In this document: positions 61,301-64,000 of the stretch, in pieces
Numbering within the stretch: the first letter of the stretch is position 1
How the letters are laid out: every line of letters starts with the position of its first letter
Source: Archivesica marissinica
Taxonomy: Eukaryota > Mollusca > Bivalvia > Venerida > Vesicomyidae
Direction: 5' to 3'
NCBI GenBank assembly: GCA_014843695.1
Contig: CM026391.1
Coordinates: 13,425,918 to 13,489,917 of the forward strand
DNA length: 64,000 bases
The notes under the pieces: model-generated
What the model was told of the DNA's origin: nothing
The model's database searches: none
What the model saw: the letters and a program-made list of their open reading frames with translations, nothing else
Translations under genes and position numbers: made by a program

Positions 61301-62343
61301 ATATATTAAATATAGCGACAGGGGAAATAATTGTAACATAGGTATAATATTCTAAATATAGTGACAAGGGAAATAACTGTAACATAGGTATAAATATTCT
61401 AAATATAGCGACAAGGGAATAACTGTAACATAGGTATAATATATTAAATATAGCGACAAGGGAATAACTGTAACATAGGTATAAAACCACTCGACCACGG
61501 AGGCGGTTTAACTGTAACATAGGTATAAATATTCTAAATATAGCGACAAGGGAATAACTGTAACATAGGTATAATATTTTAAATATAGCGACAAGGGAAA
61601 TAATTGTAACATAGGTATAATATTCTAAATATAGCAACAAGGGAAATAACTGTAACATAGGTATAACTATTCTAAATATAGCGACAAGGGAAATAACTGT
61701 AACATAGGTATAAATATTCTAAATATAGCGACAAGGGAATAACTGTAACATAGGTATAAATATTCTAAATATAGCGACGAGGGAAATAATTGTAACATAA
61801 GTATAATATTCTAAATATAGCAACAAGGGAAATAACTGTAAATTACGCATACAATACTACTATGCAGGGCTTCAATAGCAAAGTGGGTAAGGTTGTTGAT
61901 TTCAAATCACTTGCCTAACACCACTGTTTATATTCAAATCTTACCAGATCTGTCAATTTCTTTCATGTGAGGAAGCCATCCAGGTTGATTGCAGAAGTCA
62001 GGTGGTTGTACCTGGGTGCTTGAAACGCTGCATGAAGGGGATTCTGAGTGTCATCCTCCATTACCACTTAAAGCTGGAAAGTTGCTACATAACCTTAGCT
62101 GTGAATAATAATTAAAAATACAAACAATACAATGAGTGGTTACTTTGTTTGCATGTATCTTCTATCTAACATGACGTCTTATTTGTTAAAATGATCAGTC
62201 CAATGATCCGATTGTATATAAACAGGTGTGGCAGCCCGGCACCAGGCTCTGTTACCGTACATAAGAGAGGCCCTGACTGAGACAACTGTAGGTGACTACT
62301 TCTCACATCTGTTCGATGATCCACAGAATAGACATGTACAGAG
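22154..62343 (+). CDS. atuA-like: AtuA-family (DUF1446) protein, 17 exons, 3' end beyond the window
   Basis: Homologue of the acyclic terpene utilisation protein AtuA. In Pseudomonas, AtuA is encoded in the citronellol/geraniol catabolic cluster, and its exact reaction is not established to my knowledge. Seventeen exons join in frame into about 603 residues. Signature segments in order: [10 protein letters not shown] (60-69), [17 protein letters not shown] (83-99), [11 protein letters not shown] (137-147), [19 protein letters not shown] (216-234), [51 protein letters not shown], then the C-terminal domain beginning near [17 protein letters not shown]. Residues 1-55 precede the conserved core and are rich in Ser, Arg and Lys with few acids at the start ([18 protein letters not shown]), so a mitochondrial leader is plausible. 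The gene starts 183 bp from the JIP start on the other strand. About 50 to 100 C-terminal residues are missing beyond the window. Confidence 0.92.
22671..22919. mobile_element. piggyBac-like MITE M1
   Basis: TTAA-bounded copy in AtuA intron 1 with the same inverted ends as 20526-20775. The left end is changed (CCCATTTGATTCTGGATAC) and four bases (CCGG) are inserted near 22867. Confidence 0.9.
22920..23726. other. AtuA intron 1, SINE A fragment only
   Basis: 23165-23337 is a plus-strand, head-less SINE family A copy (AGTAAAAGAACCAGAGGAGA, ACTAATCTCTTCAGTAGGTG). The rest shows nothing recognisable. Confidence 0.6.
23727..24323 (-). mobile_element. M5 MITE, inverted copy
   Basis: Near-complete reverse complement of 13849-14457. 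Ends TTAAAGCAGCATTACATCGT and GATGTAATTCTGCTTTAA. Confidence 0.88.
24513..24752 (-). mobile_element. piggyBac-like MITE M2, inverted copy
   Basis: Ends TTAACACTTTCAACACCA and TGGTGTTGAATGGGTTAA, with an interior palindrome GAGCCGGCTCGTGATGAGCC. Confidence 0.85.
24931..25171 (+). mobile_element. piggyBac-like MITE M2
   Basis: TTAACCCATTCAACACCA at the left and TGGTGTTGAAAGGGTTAA at the right. It lies 178 bp from an inverted copy (24513-24752), so the pair could form a long hairpin. A third copy is at 36491-36731. Confidence 0.9.
25172..25684. other. AtuA intron 1, no gene recognised
   Basis: AT-rich intronic sequence with nothing identifiable. Confidence 0.5.
25685..25910 (-). mobile_element. 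SINE family D, diverged
   Basis: Reverse copy. The tail AACAATTTCGAAACAAG and body GACCACCGTACCATCTCACA match the family; the middle is rearranged. Confidence 0.65.
26322..26440 (+). mobile_element. SINE family D, head part
   Basis: GCTCGCTTCTCACCAATGCA then CGGTTCGATCCTCGGAA. The 3' half does not match. Confidence 0.65.
26441..27239. other. AtuA intron 1, no gene recognised
   Basis: 26665-26735 holds a 30-bp repeat (CATAATATGTATCGTCATTC) in two to three copies. Around 27050-27185, TTAAGACTT/AAGTTAAGA and ACGACGTCGT tracts form imperfect inverted repeats. No exon recognised. Confidence 0.5.
27240..27465. mobile_element. M6 MITE, left end missing
   Basis: Contains CCACTTCTGTCGCCATTTGA and ends GACAGCGGGAACC. 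Confidence 0.7.
27551..27630. mobile_element. M1 MITE fragment
   Basis: TTAACCCATTTCATACTGGA then CAACATAGATCCAGATCAGC; truncated at about 80 bp. Confidence 0.8.
27707..27807 (+). CDS. atuA-like: AtuA-like exon 2
   Basis: 101 bases from acceptor TTCTAG to consensus donor GTAAGT. Encodes [19 protein letters not shown] then [14 protein letters not shown], the family's second conserved block. Enters in phase 1, leaves in phase 0. Intron 1 (5.3 kb) is rich in MITEs. Confidence 0.93.
27808..28169. other. AtuA intron 2, no gene recognised
   Basis: AT-rich sequence following exon 2. No repeat family recognised. Confidence 0.5.
28176..28546 (+). mobile_element. CAGGG-ended MITE M4 with perfect 6-bp duplication
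   Basis: Begins CAGGGATCATTCTAGAGGGC and ends CTAGAATGAACCCTG. CACTAC is repeated at 28170-28175 and 28547-28552. This copy has an extra internal segment (28371-28500) not seen in 50962-51222. Confidence 0.9.
28885..29004. repeat. 38-bp repeat next to the exon 3 acceptor array
   Basis: Three units with ACATTGTATACATTATGATA then GTCCAACATTCAATAAT. It shares TTCAATAATRCA with the following array. Confidence 0.85.
29005..29252 (+). repeat. Four tandem copies of the exon 3 acceptor and exon start (66-67 bp)
   Basis: Units start at 29005, 29071, 29138 and 29205 with TATGCTTAATGTCAG, followed by GGAGCCGGGGGATTC and CAGACTTTGTTCAA. The first three then turn into intron (TAATGCATGTACATTGTG); the fourth continues as exon 3. 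Copies 2 and 3 share two private changes (CCAGGGGG and GACATTG). Confidence 0.93.
29220..29292 (+). CDS. atuA-like: AtuA-like exon 3
   Basis: 73 bases, phase 0 to phase 1, donor GTAAAC. Encodes [20 protein letters not shown] then IKSK. The acceptor and the first 33 bases of this exon are also present in three partial copies immediately upstream. Only this fourth copy continues into the rest of the reading frame. Confidence 0.9.
29397..29590 (-). mobile_element. SINE family C, inverted
   Basis: Reverse copy with tail GATTGCGAAACAAGTTCTTA and body GAAGAGGCATGTGGAATTTA. The head is diverged. Confidence 0.78.
29591..29968. other. AtuA intron 3, no gene recognised
   Basis: AT-rich intronic sequence; nothing identified. 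Confidence 0.5.
29969..30590. repeat. ~85-90-bp AT-rich repeat up to the exon 4 acceptor
   Basis: Seven units with TACAAGATTGTGATAAAATT, TTTCTTTAGAATAACTA and AACAACAATAAATGAAA. It ends 18 bp before exon 4. Each unit contains TTTTTCTTTAG, an acceptor-like string. Confidence 0.92.
30609..30739 (+). CDS. atuA-like: AtuA-like exon 4
   Basis: 131 bases, from acceptor TTTGAAG to donor GTAGGT. Encodes [20 protein letters not shown] then [20 protein letters not shown] and LPQ. The NAGGVNP motif is one of the best conserved in the family. Enters in phase 1, leaves in phase 0. An 88-bp-class repeat array ends 18 bp upstream of the exon. Confidence 0.94.
30815..30950 (-). mobile_element. SINE family D, inverted partial copy
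   Basis: Contains TGTGTGGGAGGAAACC and CCGATCACTGTACCGTCTCA in reverse orientation. It is followed directly by an M6 fragment (30950-31085). Confidence 0.65.
31219..31307 (+). CDS. atuA-like: AtuA-like exon 5
   Basis: 89 bases, acceptor TTTGTAG, donor GTAATA, phase 0 to 2. Encodes [20 protein letters not shown] then AITNMNAYL. Seven identical 46-bp repeats start 13 bp after its donor. Confidence 0.9.
31321..31642. repeat. Seven identical 46-bp units beside exon 5
   Basis: Units from AATCTTCTACATTTTACACA to TTAACATTCTAG. The array is exactly 7 x 46 = 322 bp and I see no difference between units. It starts 13 bp after the exon 5 donor junction. Confidence 0.96.
31643..32207. other. AtuA intron 5 remainder
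   Basis: 31840-32095 resembles an inverted M7 element (CCTACTTTCACCTGAGAG, ATAAGACAGGAAGCCAG). No gene recognised. Confidence 0.5.
32208..32307 (+). CDS. atuA-like: AtuA-like exon 6
   Basis: 100 bases, acceptor ATTTCAG, donor GTACGT. Encodes [20 protein letters not shown] then [13 protein letters not shown], the central family signature. Enters in phase 2, leaves in phase 0. Confidence 0.95.
32347..33728. repeat. 23-bp minisatellite (TTCATAGAGGTTACTACCCC)
   Basis: About 60 units starting 40 bp after the exon 6 donor. Variants are CACCTTC, CACATTC, CACCATC and TATCTCA, arranged in repeated orders. Confidence 0.95.
33752..34400. repeat. 39-bp minisatellite, possibly seeded by a SINE C head
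   Basis: About 16 units with GATAAGAACGGCAACATCAT then GGTAGTGCATGTTTAAC. The period is a multiple of three, so a minus frame stays open. The last unit runs straight into a SINE C fragment (34393-34470), and CATGGTAGTGCATGTT resembles the SINE head CAGTGGTAGCGCGTTC. Confidence 0.92.
34553..34826 (-). mobile_element. SINE family B
   Basis: Reverse copy 46 bp upstream of exon 7. Head on the minus strand is CCTCCGTGGTCGAGTGGTTA with GGGTTCGAGCCCCG; tail is CCGAAATATAACATAACATA. Confidence 0.85.
34872..34915 (+). CDS. atuA-like: AtuA-like exon 7 (44-bp microexon)
   Basis: Acceptor TTTCTTTCAG, donor GTTTGT. Encodes [14 protein letters not shown] and two bases of a Ser codon. Short, but required in phase between exons 6 and 8, and it follows LLHK as in homologues. 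Confidence 0.85.
35030..35281 (+). mobile_element. M4 MITE remnant
   Basis: TCTAGAGGGCGACTTGGGCG and TAGTCGCCCTAGGGACCCTG, with the right part TATAAAGCACTCTTCTAT. Ends are lost. Confidence 0.7.
35282..35522 (+). mobile_element. SINE family C
   Basis: GTGATAGCACAGTGGATG head, TTAGGCAAGGCATTTAAATT body and a TAAATTTGTATAAACTAAAT tail. Box A is changed. Confidence 0.83.
35608..35783 (-). mobile_element. M3 mariner-like MITE, inverted
   Basis: TGTCAAACCTGTCTTAAGCA at the left and AACACAGGTTTGACTATA at the right, with TA at both ends. Confidence 0.85.
35812..36030 (+). mobile_element. SINE family E
   Basis: Starts GGCCTCCACGTCCTAGTGGT with TAGGTTCGGATCC; body GAGGAAGCTATCCAGCTGGC; tail GTTGGTGCGG. 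Other copies: 54204-54345, 54684-54945, 60610-60868 (minus), 61866-62103, and the founder of the array at 52680-53712. Confidence 0.8.
36133..36335 (+). mobile_element. SINE family D
   Basis: GTGCTCGCTTCTTACCAATG head and GTGATTAATATAAGTTTTAA tail, ending 12 bp before the exon 8 acceptor AG. Confidence 0.72.
36348..36425 (+). CDS. atuA-like: AtuA-like exon 8
   Basis: 78 bases, acceptor CTTTCAG, donor GTAGGT. Encodes [20 protein letters not shown] then HIIKN. The GGxxTDW segment is conserved in the family. Enters and leaves in phase 2; the split codon gives Trp with exon 9. Confidence 0.93.
36491..36731 (+). mobile_element. piggyBac-like MITE M2
   Basis: TTAACTCTTTCAACACCGAG at the left and TGGTGTTGAAAGGGTTAA at the right. 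Interior GATCCTGATGAGACGGCTCG. Confidence 0.88.
36847..37437. repeat. ~62-bp minisatellite (TTTTAAGTCTTTACGGAAAG)
   Basis: About nine units with TACTGTACACATGGCAACC. It ends about 75 bp before exon 9. Confidence 0.93.
37512..37708 (+). CDS. atuA-like: AtuA-like exon 9
   Basis: 197 bases, acceptor TGTCACAG, donor GTAGGG. Encodes [20 protein letters not shown], then [20 protein letters not shown], then [20 protein letters not shown] and LKEVQ. It is the longest internal exon found and one of the most conserved blocks. The 12.3-kb intron after it holds the 24-bp satellite. Confidence 0.95.
37804..37893 (+). mobile_element. SINE family A head fragment
   Basis: CAGTGGTCCAGCTGTTAACA then AAGGTTTGATCCCCGTCTGA. 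Only the tRNA-like head is present. Confidence 0.72.
37894..38500. other. AtuA intron 9 before the 24-bp satellite
   Basis: A 64-bp unit is duplicated at 37893-38006 (ACATAGGAATGAGGTAACCA, TTGCTYTCTCCTCAATCCTG). 38128-38312 is an M3 MITE flanked by TA. No gene recognised. Confidence 0.6.
38128..38312 (+). mobile_element. M3 mariner-like MITE
   Basis: CAGCCAAACCTGTGTTAGTG at the left and AAGATAGGTTTAACTG at the right, with TA on each side. Confidence 0.85.
38501..49975. repeat. Giant 24-bp satellite in AtuA intron 9
   Basis: About 11.5 kb, including a 1-kb gap, so about 435 visible units. Typical unit: TTGGTTGGAGGYTTGGATAT plus AGAT or ATAT. The left 300 bp and 39530-39690 use variants GGGATAGACA and GGAATAGACA; the right end uses GGATTGGGATTTGG. 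Period 24 keeps many frames open on both strands (GGLDIDLV forward, KPPTKSIS reverse), but the whole array lies between exons 9 and 10. Higher-order duplications are visible at offsets of 883 and 1611 bp. Confidence 0.97.
46888..47887. other. Assembly gap, 1000 N
   Basis: A placeholder inside the 24-bp satellite, with the same repeat on both sides. The true array is probably longer or shorter than shown. Confidence 0.99.
50009..50073 (+). CDS. atuA-like: AtuA-like exon 10
   Basis: 65 bases, acceptor TGTTTCAG, donor GTTAGC. Encodes [20 protein letters not shown] then K. Enters in phase 1, leaves in phase 0. The 24-bp satellite ends about 35 bp upstream of the acceptor junction. Confidence 0.88.
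50215..50352. repeat. Two-copy 72-bp tandem repeat
   Basis: GTAAGTATTTAGAGATAATA through CTTGGTCCATACCCACC occurs twice. Confidence 0.88.
50478..50680. repeat. ~40-bp minisatellite (AAAAGTCATTGAATTTGCST)
   Basis: About five diverged units with TTTTTCTGAAATGGTCATTA. Confidence 0.85.
50962..51222 (+). mobile_element. CAGGG-ended MITE M4 with perfect 6-bp duplication
   Basis: Begins CAGGGATCATTCTAAAGGGC and ends CCTAGAATGAGCCCTG. TATAAA is repeated at 50956-50961 and 51223-51228. Confidence 0.9.
51357..51800. repeat. 19-bp minisatellite (TTCCTTTATGTGTGGAAGA)
   Basis: About 23 units. Variants are TATGTGTGG, TGTGTGTGG and TGTCTGTGG. 19 is not a multiple of three, yet all three plus frames are open because the unit lacks stop codons. 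Confidence 0.95.
52154..52260 (+). CDS. atuA-like: AtuA-like exon 11
   Basis: 107 bases, acceptor ATTCTAG, donor GTATAT. Encodes [20 protein letters not shown] then [15 protein letters not shown]. Phase 0 to 2; the split codon gives Arg with exon 12. Confidence 0.92.
52320..52422 (+). mobile_element. SINE family A 3' part, beside exon 11
   Basis: CACTATCCTCCAACAATCTA and CTCATATGGGCAACCAGTAG. It is preceded by a 30-bp M3 MITE end (52274-52304). Confidence 0.75.
52680..53712. repeat. 63-bp minisatellite derived from SINE E
   Basis: About 16 units with AATAATAGCTGGAGAGTCAC, TGTATGACCTAAGCTGTTGG and a TGCACCCGGGGTCTTCCTCC segment. The array is preceded by the SINE E body (GTGTGGAAGCTGTGGTGAGT) and followed by its tail, so the SINE's 3' part was the founder. 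Several units are shortened between 53040 and 53290. Confidence 0.93.
53733..53896 (+). mobile_element. M3 mariner-like MITE, left end lost
   Basis: AGCAGCCAACCTGTATTAAG and TAACACAGGTTGGACTATG. Confidence 0.75.
53953..54189. repeat. Three tandem 78-bp units
   Basis: AGCCCCAGCTCCTGTTTACT through ACCTGAACTCATGCTTAT, starting near 53954, 54032 and 54110. Confidence 0.92.
54204..54345 (+). mobile_element. SINE family E, partial
   Basis: AAATCACTTGCCCCTCACCC, GAATCCCACTGGGGTTGTCA and GGTCGGTGGTTCTACC. Confidence 0.75.
54684..54945 (+). mobile_element. SINE family E with a tRNA-like head
   Basis: CCATGGCCGAGTGGTTACGG then TAGGTTCGAATCCC resemble Pol III boxes A and B. Body GTGTGGAAGCTATCAAGCTG; GGTGGTTCTACCTGG is locally duplicated. 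Confidence 0.83.
55032..55137 (+). CDS. atuA-like: AtuA-like exon 12
   Basis: 106 bases, acceptor CATACAG, donor GTAGTG. Encodes [20 protein letters not shown] then [15 protein letters not shown]. Leaves in phase 0. Confidence 0.92.
55184..55735. mobile_element. M7 element interrupted by a SINE A
   Basis: Left part ACCACCAGATTATGGCCTTC; right part GTCCATTTTATCAACCAGTC then TTATATGCGAGGTC. A full SINE A at 55279-55566 separates them. Confidence 0.7.
55279..55566 (+). mobile_element. SINE family A, full length
   Basis: Head GATCTGTAGTCCAGTAGTAA and GCAGGTTCGATCCCCCGTCT; body GTGCACGTAAAAGAACCAGA; 3' end GACGATAAATAAATGTAAAA. The best plus-strand reference copy here. Confidence 0.9.
55736..56464. 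other. AtuA intron 12, no repeat family recognised
   Basis: Contains CTTATCACATGATTC and a segment near 55910-55930 reading GGCCGCCATTTTTTACG. No exon or known element was identified. Confidence 0.5.
56465..56564 (+). CDS. atuA-like: AtuA-like exon 13
   Basis: 100 bases, acceptor GCTTACAG, donor GTATGA after ATGG. Encodes [20 protein letters not shown] then [13 protein letters not shown]. The last 30 bases plus the donor are the founder unit of a 53-bp array that follows directly. Reading through the donor reaches TAG within 12 codons. Confidence 0.93.
56535..57290 (+). repeat. 53-bp array founded on the exon 13 end and donor
   Basis: About 14 units: GGGAAATAGCCCCAGCTRGA, ACTGGCATGGGTATGATCAG (or GTAGGATC) and TTTTTACTTGGAC. 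The first unit is the last 30 bases of exon 13 plus the start of intron 13. All later copies keep the donor-like GGCATGGGTA. Confidence 0.95.
57437..57615 (+). mobile_element. M3 mariner-like MITE, intact
   Basis: CAGTCAAACCTGTGTTAGTG at the left; AAGACAGGTTTGACTG at the right; TA on both sides. Best copy of the family here. Confidence 0.9.
57788..58070 (+). mobile_element. SINE family B, full length
   Basis: Head CCGCCTCCGTGGTCGAGTGG and CACGGGTTTGAGCCCCGCTC; body GAAAAAGTTGGCAGTTTCCT; tail of ATAACATAACATAAC repeats. Confidence 0.88.
58182..58392 (+). mobile_element. SINE family D, full length
   Basis: GGGTTCGATCCTCGGACCGA, GGGTACTCCGGTTTCCTCCA and tail AACTTGCTTCGCAATCATTG. Confidence 0.82.
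58642..58681 (+). CDS. atuA-like: AtuA-like exon 14 (40-bp microexon)
   Basis: Acceptor TTTTCAG, donor GTAAGT. Encodes [12 protein letters not shown] with split codons on both sides (Ala with exon 13, Val with exon 15). The joined sequence [20 protein letters not shown] matches the family. Confidence 0.9.
58886..59465. mobile_element. M7 element split by an M1 MITE
   Basis: Left end CTCGCCTATAAGACAAG and right end GTCTTATAGGTGAGGTCG are inverted repeats of each other. A TTAA-flanked M1 copy (59062-59308) is inserted inside. Confidence 0.8.
59062..59308. mobile_element. piggyBac-like MITE M1, best copy
   Basis: TTAA then CCCATTTCATTCTGGATAC; GTATCCAGAATGAAATGGG then TTAA. The 19-bp inverted repeats are perfect. 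Interior halves carry AACATAGATCCAGATCAGCT and GCATAGAGCCTGATCAGACG. Confidence 0.93.
59541..59645 (-). mobile_element. M3 MITE, partial
   Basis: ACAGTCAAACCTGTGTTAAG then AGTGGCTGCTTAGCACAGGT; truncated. Confidence 0.78.
59722..59930 (-). mobile_element. SINE family C, inverted, beside exon 15
   Basis: Tail GCTCGATTGCGAAACAAG and head TCGAACTACGGGCCTTTCGC in reverse. It ends 18 bp before the exon 15 start. Confidence 0.82.
59949..60000 (+). CDS. atuA-like: AtuA-like exon 15
   Basis: 52 bases, acceptor CCTTTCAG, donor GTATGA. Encodes [17 protein letters not shown], the end of the main AtuA domain. Leaves in phase 0. Confidence 0.9.
60115..60478. repeat. 26-bp minisatellite (AACATAAATCCATGGTACTG)
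   Basis: About 14 units with variable ATCCATGG/ATACATGG and CTGCAGATC/CTGCGGATC. Confidence 0.93.
60610..60868 (-). mobile_element. SINE family E, inverted
   Basis: TCGCACCAACAGCTTAGGTC at the left; GTGAGGGGCAAGTGATTTGA and AACCACTCAGCCACGG at the right, the head in reverse. Confidence 0.83.
60919..61111 (+). CDS. atuA-like: AtuA-like exon 16 (linker and start of C-terminal domain)
   Basis: 193 bases, acceptor ATTACAG, donor GTATAA. Encodes [20 protein letters not shown], a Ser/Thr-rich linker, then [20 protein letters not shown]. The RSGDKG motif starts the small C-terminal domain found in many AtuA-like proteins. The last 25 bases and the donor found a 47-bp array in the intron. Confidence 0.92.
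61085..61838 (+). repeat. 47-bp array founded on the exon 16 end and donor
   Basis: About 16 units: GACAAGGGAAATAACTGTAA, CATAGGTATAAATATTCTAA and ATATAGC. The first unit spans the last 25 bases of exon 16 and the donor. Length variants lose one to three bases. A 23-bp SINE B head fragment interrupts it at 61485-61506. Confidence 0.95.
61866..62103 (+). mobile_element. SINE family E
   Basis: AGGGCTTCAATAGCAAAGTG, AAATCACTTGCCTAACACCA and GTGAGGAAGCCATCCAGG. Confidence 0.75.
62226..62343 (+). CDS. atuA-like: AtuA-like exon 17 (last exon visible)
   Basis: 118 bases, acceptor AAACAG, donor GTAGGT. Encodes [20 protein letters not shown] then [18 protein letters not shown] and two bases of a further codon (phase 2). 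The reading frame does not end here, so at least one more exon lies beyond base 64000. Confidence 0.9.
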
Positions 62344-62372
62344 GTAGGTAGTGTTTGTCTCTACAACTTATG

Positions 62373-64000
62373 CATATTTAGATGGGCTCTGGAGGGGAAC
62401 CTGGGATTGACATGTTTATAAGGGCTCTGGAGGGGAACCTGGGATTGACATGTTTATAAGGGCTCTAGGGGGGAAGCTGGGATTGACATGTTTATAAGGG
62501 CTCTAGAGGGGAACTGGAATTGACATGTTTATAAGGGCTCTGGAGGGGAACCTGGGATTGACATGTTTATAAGGGCTCTAGAGGGAAAACTGGGATTGAC
62601 ATGTTTATAAGGGCTCTAGAGGGGAACTGGAATTGACATGTTTATAAGGGCTCTAGAGGGGAACTGGTATTAACATGTTTATAAGGGCTCTAGAGGGAAA
62701 ACTGGGATTAACATGTTTATAAGGGCTCTAGAGGGGAACCTGGGATTAACATGTTTATAAGGGCTCTAGAGGGGAACCTGGGATTAACATGTTTATAAGG
62801 GCTCTAGAGGGGACCATGGGATTGACATGTTTATAAGGGCTCTATAGGGGAAAACTGGGATTGACATGTTTAAGGGCTCTAGAGGGAACCTGGGATTGAC
62901 ATGTTTATAAGGGCTCTAGAGGGGAACCTGGTATTGACATGTTTATAAGGGCTCTAGAGGGGAACTGGTATTAACATGTTTATATGGGCTCTAGAGGGGA
63001 ACTGGAATTGACATGTTTATAAGGGCTCTGGAGGGGAACCTGGGATTGACATGTTTATAAGGGCTCTAGAGGGAAAACTGGGATTGACATGTTTATAAGG
63101 GCTCTAGAGGGGAACTGGAATTGACATGTTTATAAGGGCTCTAGAGGGGAACTGGTATTAACATGTTTATAAGGGCTCTAGAGGGAAAACTGGTATTGAC
63201 ATGTTTATAAGGGCTCTAGAGGGGAAACTGGAATTGACATGTTTATAAGGGCTCTAGAGGGGAACTGGTATTAACATGTTTATAAGGGCTCTAGAGGGAA
63301 AACTGGGATTAACATGTTTATAAGGGCTCTAGAGGGGAACCTGGGATTAACATGTTTATAAGGGCTCTAGAGGGGAACCTGGGATTAACATGTTTATAAG
63401 GGCTCTAGAGGGGACCATGGGATTGACATGTTTATAAGGGCTCTATAGGGGAAAACTGGGATTGACATGTTTAAGGGCTCTGGAGGGAACCTGGGATTGA
63501 CATGTTTATAAGGGCTCTAGAGGGGAACCTGGTATTGACATGTTTATAAGGGCTCTAGAGGGGAACTGGAATTGACATGTTTATAAGGGCTCTAGAGGGG
63601 AACTGGAATTGACATGTTTATAAGGGCTCTAGAGGGGAACTGGAATTGACATGTTTATAAGGGCTCTAGAGGGGAACTGGAATTGACATGTTTATAAGGG
63701 CTCTAGAGGGGAACTGGAATTGACATGTTTATAAGGGCTCTAGAGGGGAACTGGAATTGACATGTTTATAAGGGCTCTAGAGGGGAACTGGAATTGACAT
63801 GTTTATAAGGGCTCTAGAGGGGAACTGGAATTGACATGTTTATAAGGGCTCTAGAGGGGAACTGGAATTGACATGTTTATAAGGGCTCTAGAGGGGAACT
63901 GGAATTGACATGTTTATAAGGGCTCTAGAGGGGAACTGGAATTGACATGTTTATAAGGGCTCTAGAGGGGAACTGGAATTGACATGTTTATAAGGGCTCT
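62373..64000. repeat. 37-bp minisatellite to the window end
   Basis: About 44 units with GGGCTCTAGAGGGGAACTGG and GACATGTTTATAA. It starts 30 bp after the exon 17 donor. A block of about 615 bp with the same variant order occurs twice (near 62530 and 63040), and the last 450 bp is nearly homogeneous. It continues past base 64000. Confidence 0.95.

Overview
The window is animal nuclear DNA: AT-rich, intron-dominated, full of tRNA-derived SINEs and short inverted-repeat transposons, and unusually rich in tandem minisatellites. No bacterial operon, CRISPR array or viral gene is visible. An animal that carries both a JNK-interacting scaffold gene and an AtuA-family gene, with this repeat load, suggests a lophotrochozoan, most likely a mollusc such as a bivalve. 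That assignment is inference. Two runs of exactly 1000 N (9162-10161 and 46888-47887) are assembly gaps, both inside tandem arrays.

Two protein-coding genes lie head to head around a promoter region at about 21971-22153. On the minus strand is the 5' end of a JIP3/JIP4 (MAPK8IP3/SPAG9, sunday driver) homologue. Four exons can be reconstructed with matching phases: 21671-21970, 7514-7634, 5666-5736 and 3332-3423. They encode the RH1 domain and the first coiled coil; the rest lies left of base 1. On the plus strand is an AtuA-like (acyclic terpene utilisation, DUF1446) gene. Seventeen exons from 22154 to 62343 join in frame into about 603 residues, from a probable mitochondrial leader to the start of the C-terminal domain; the last part lies beyond base 64000. 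Most long open frames in the window are not genes. They are tandem arrays whose period is a multiple of three.

Most of the remaining DNA is intronic repeat. Minisatellites with unit lengths from 19 to 95 bp sit in most introns. The largest is a 24-bp array of about 11.5 kb in AtuA intron 9, whose unit carries a two-quartet G-quadruplex motif. The transposon complement includes at least five tRNA-headed SINE families, two TTAA-bounded piggyBac-like MITE families, a TA-flanked mariner-like MITE, two CAGGG-ended MITE families with 6-bp target duplications, several nested insertions, and a decayed LINE reverse transcriptase.

The most unusual signal is that many minisatellites are anchored on splice sites. 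In four cases (JIP exon 2 donor side, AtuA exon 3 acceptor, AtuA exon 13 donor, AtuA exon 16 donor) the repeat unit itself contains the edge of the exon plus its splice site, copied 4 to about 16 times into the intron. At least seven more arrays begin within about 5-40 bp of a splice junction.
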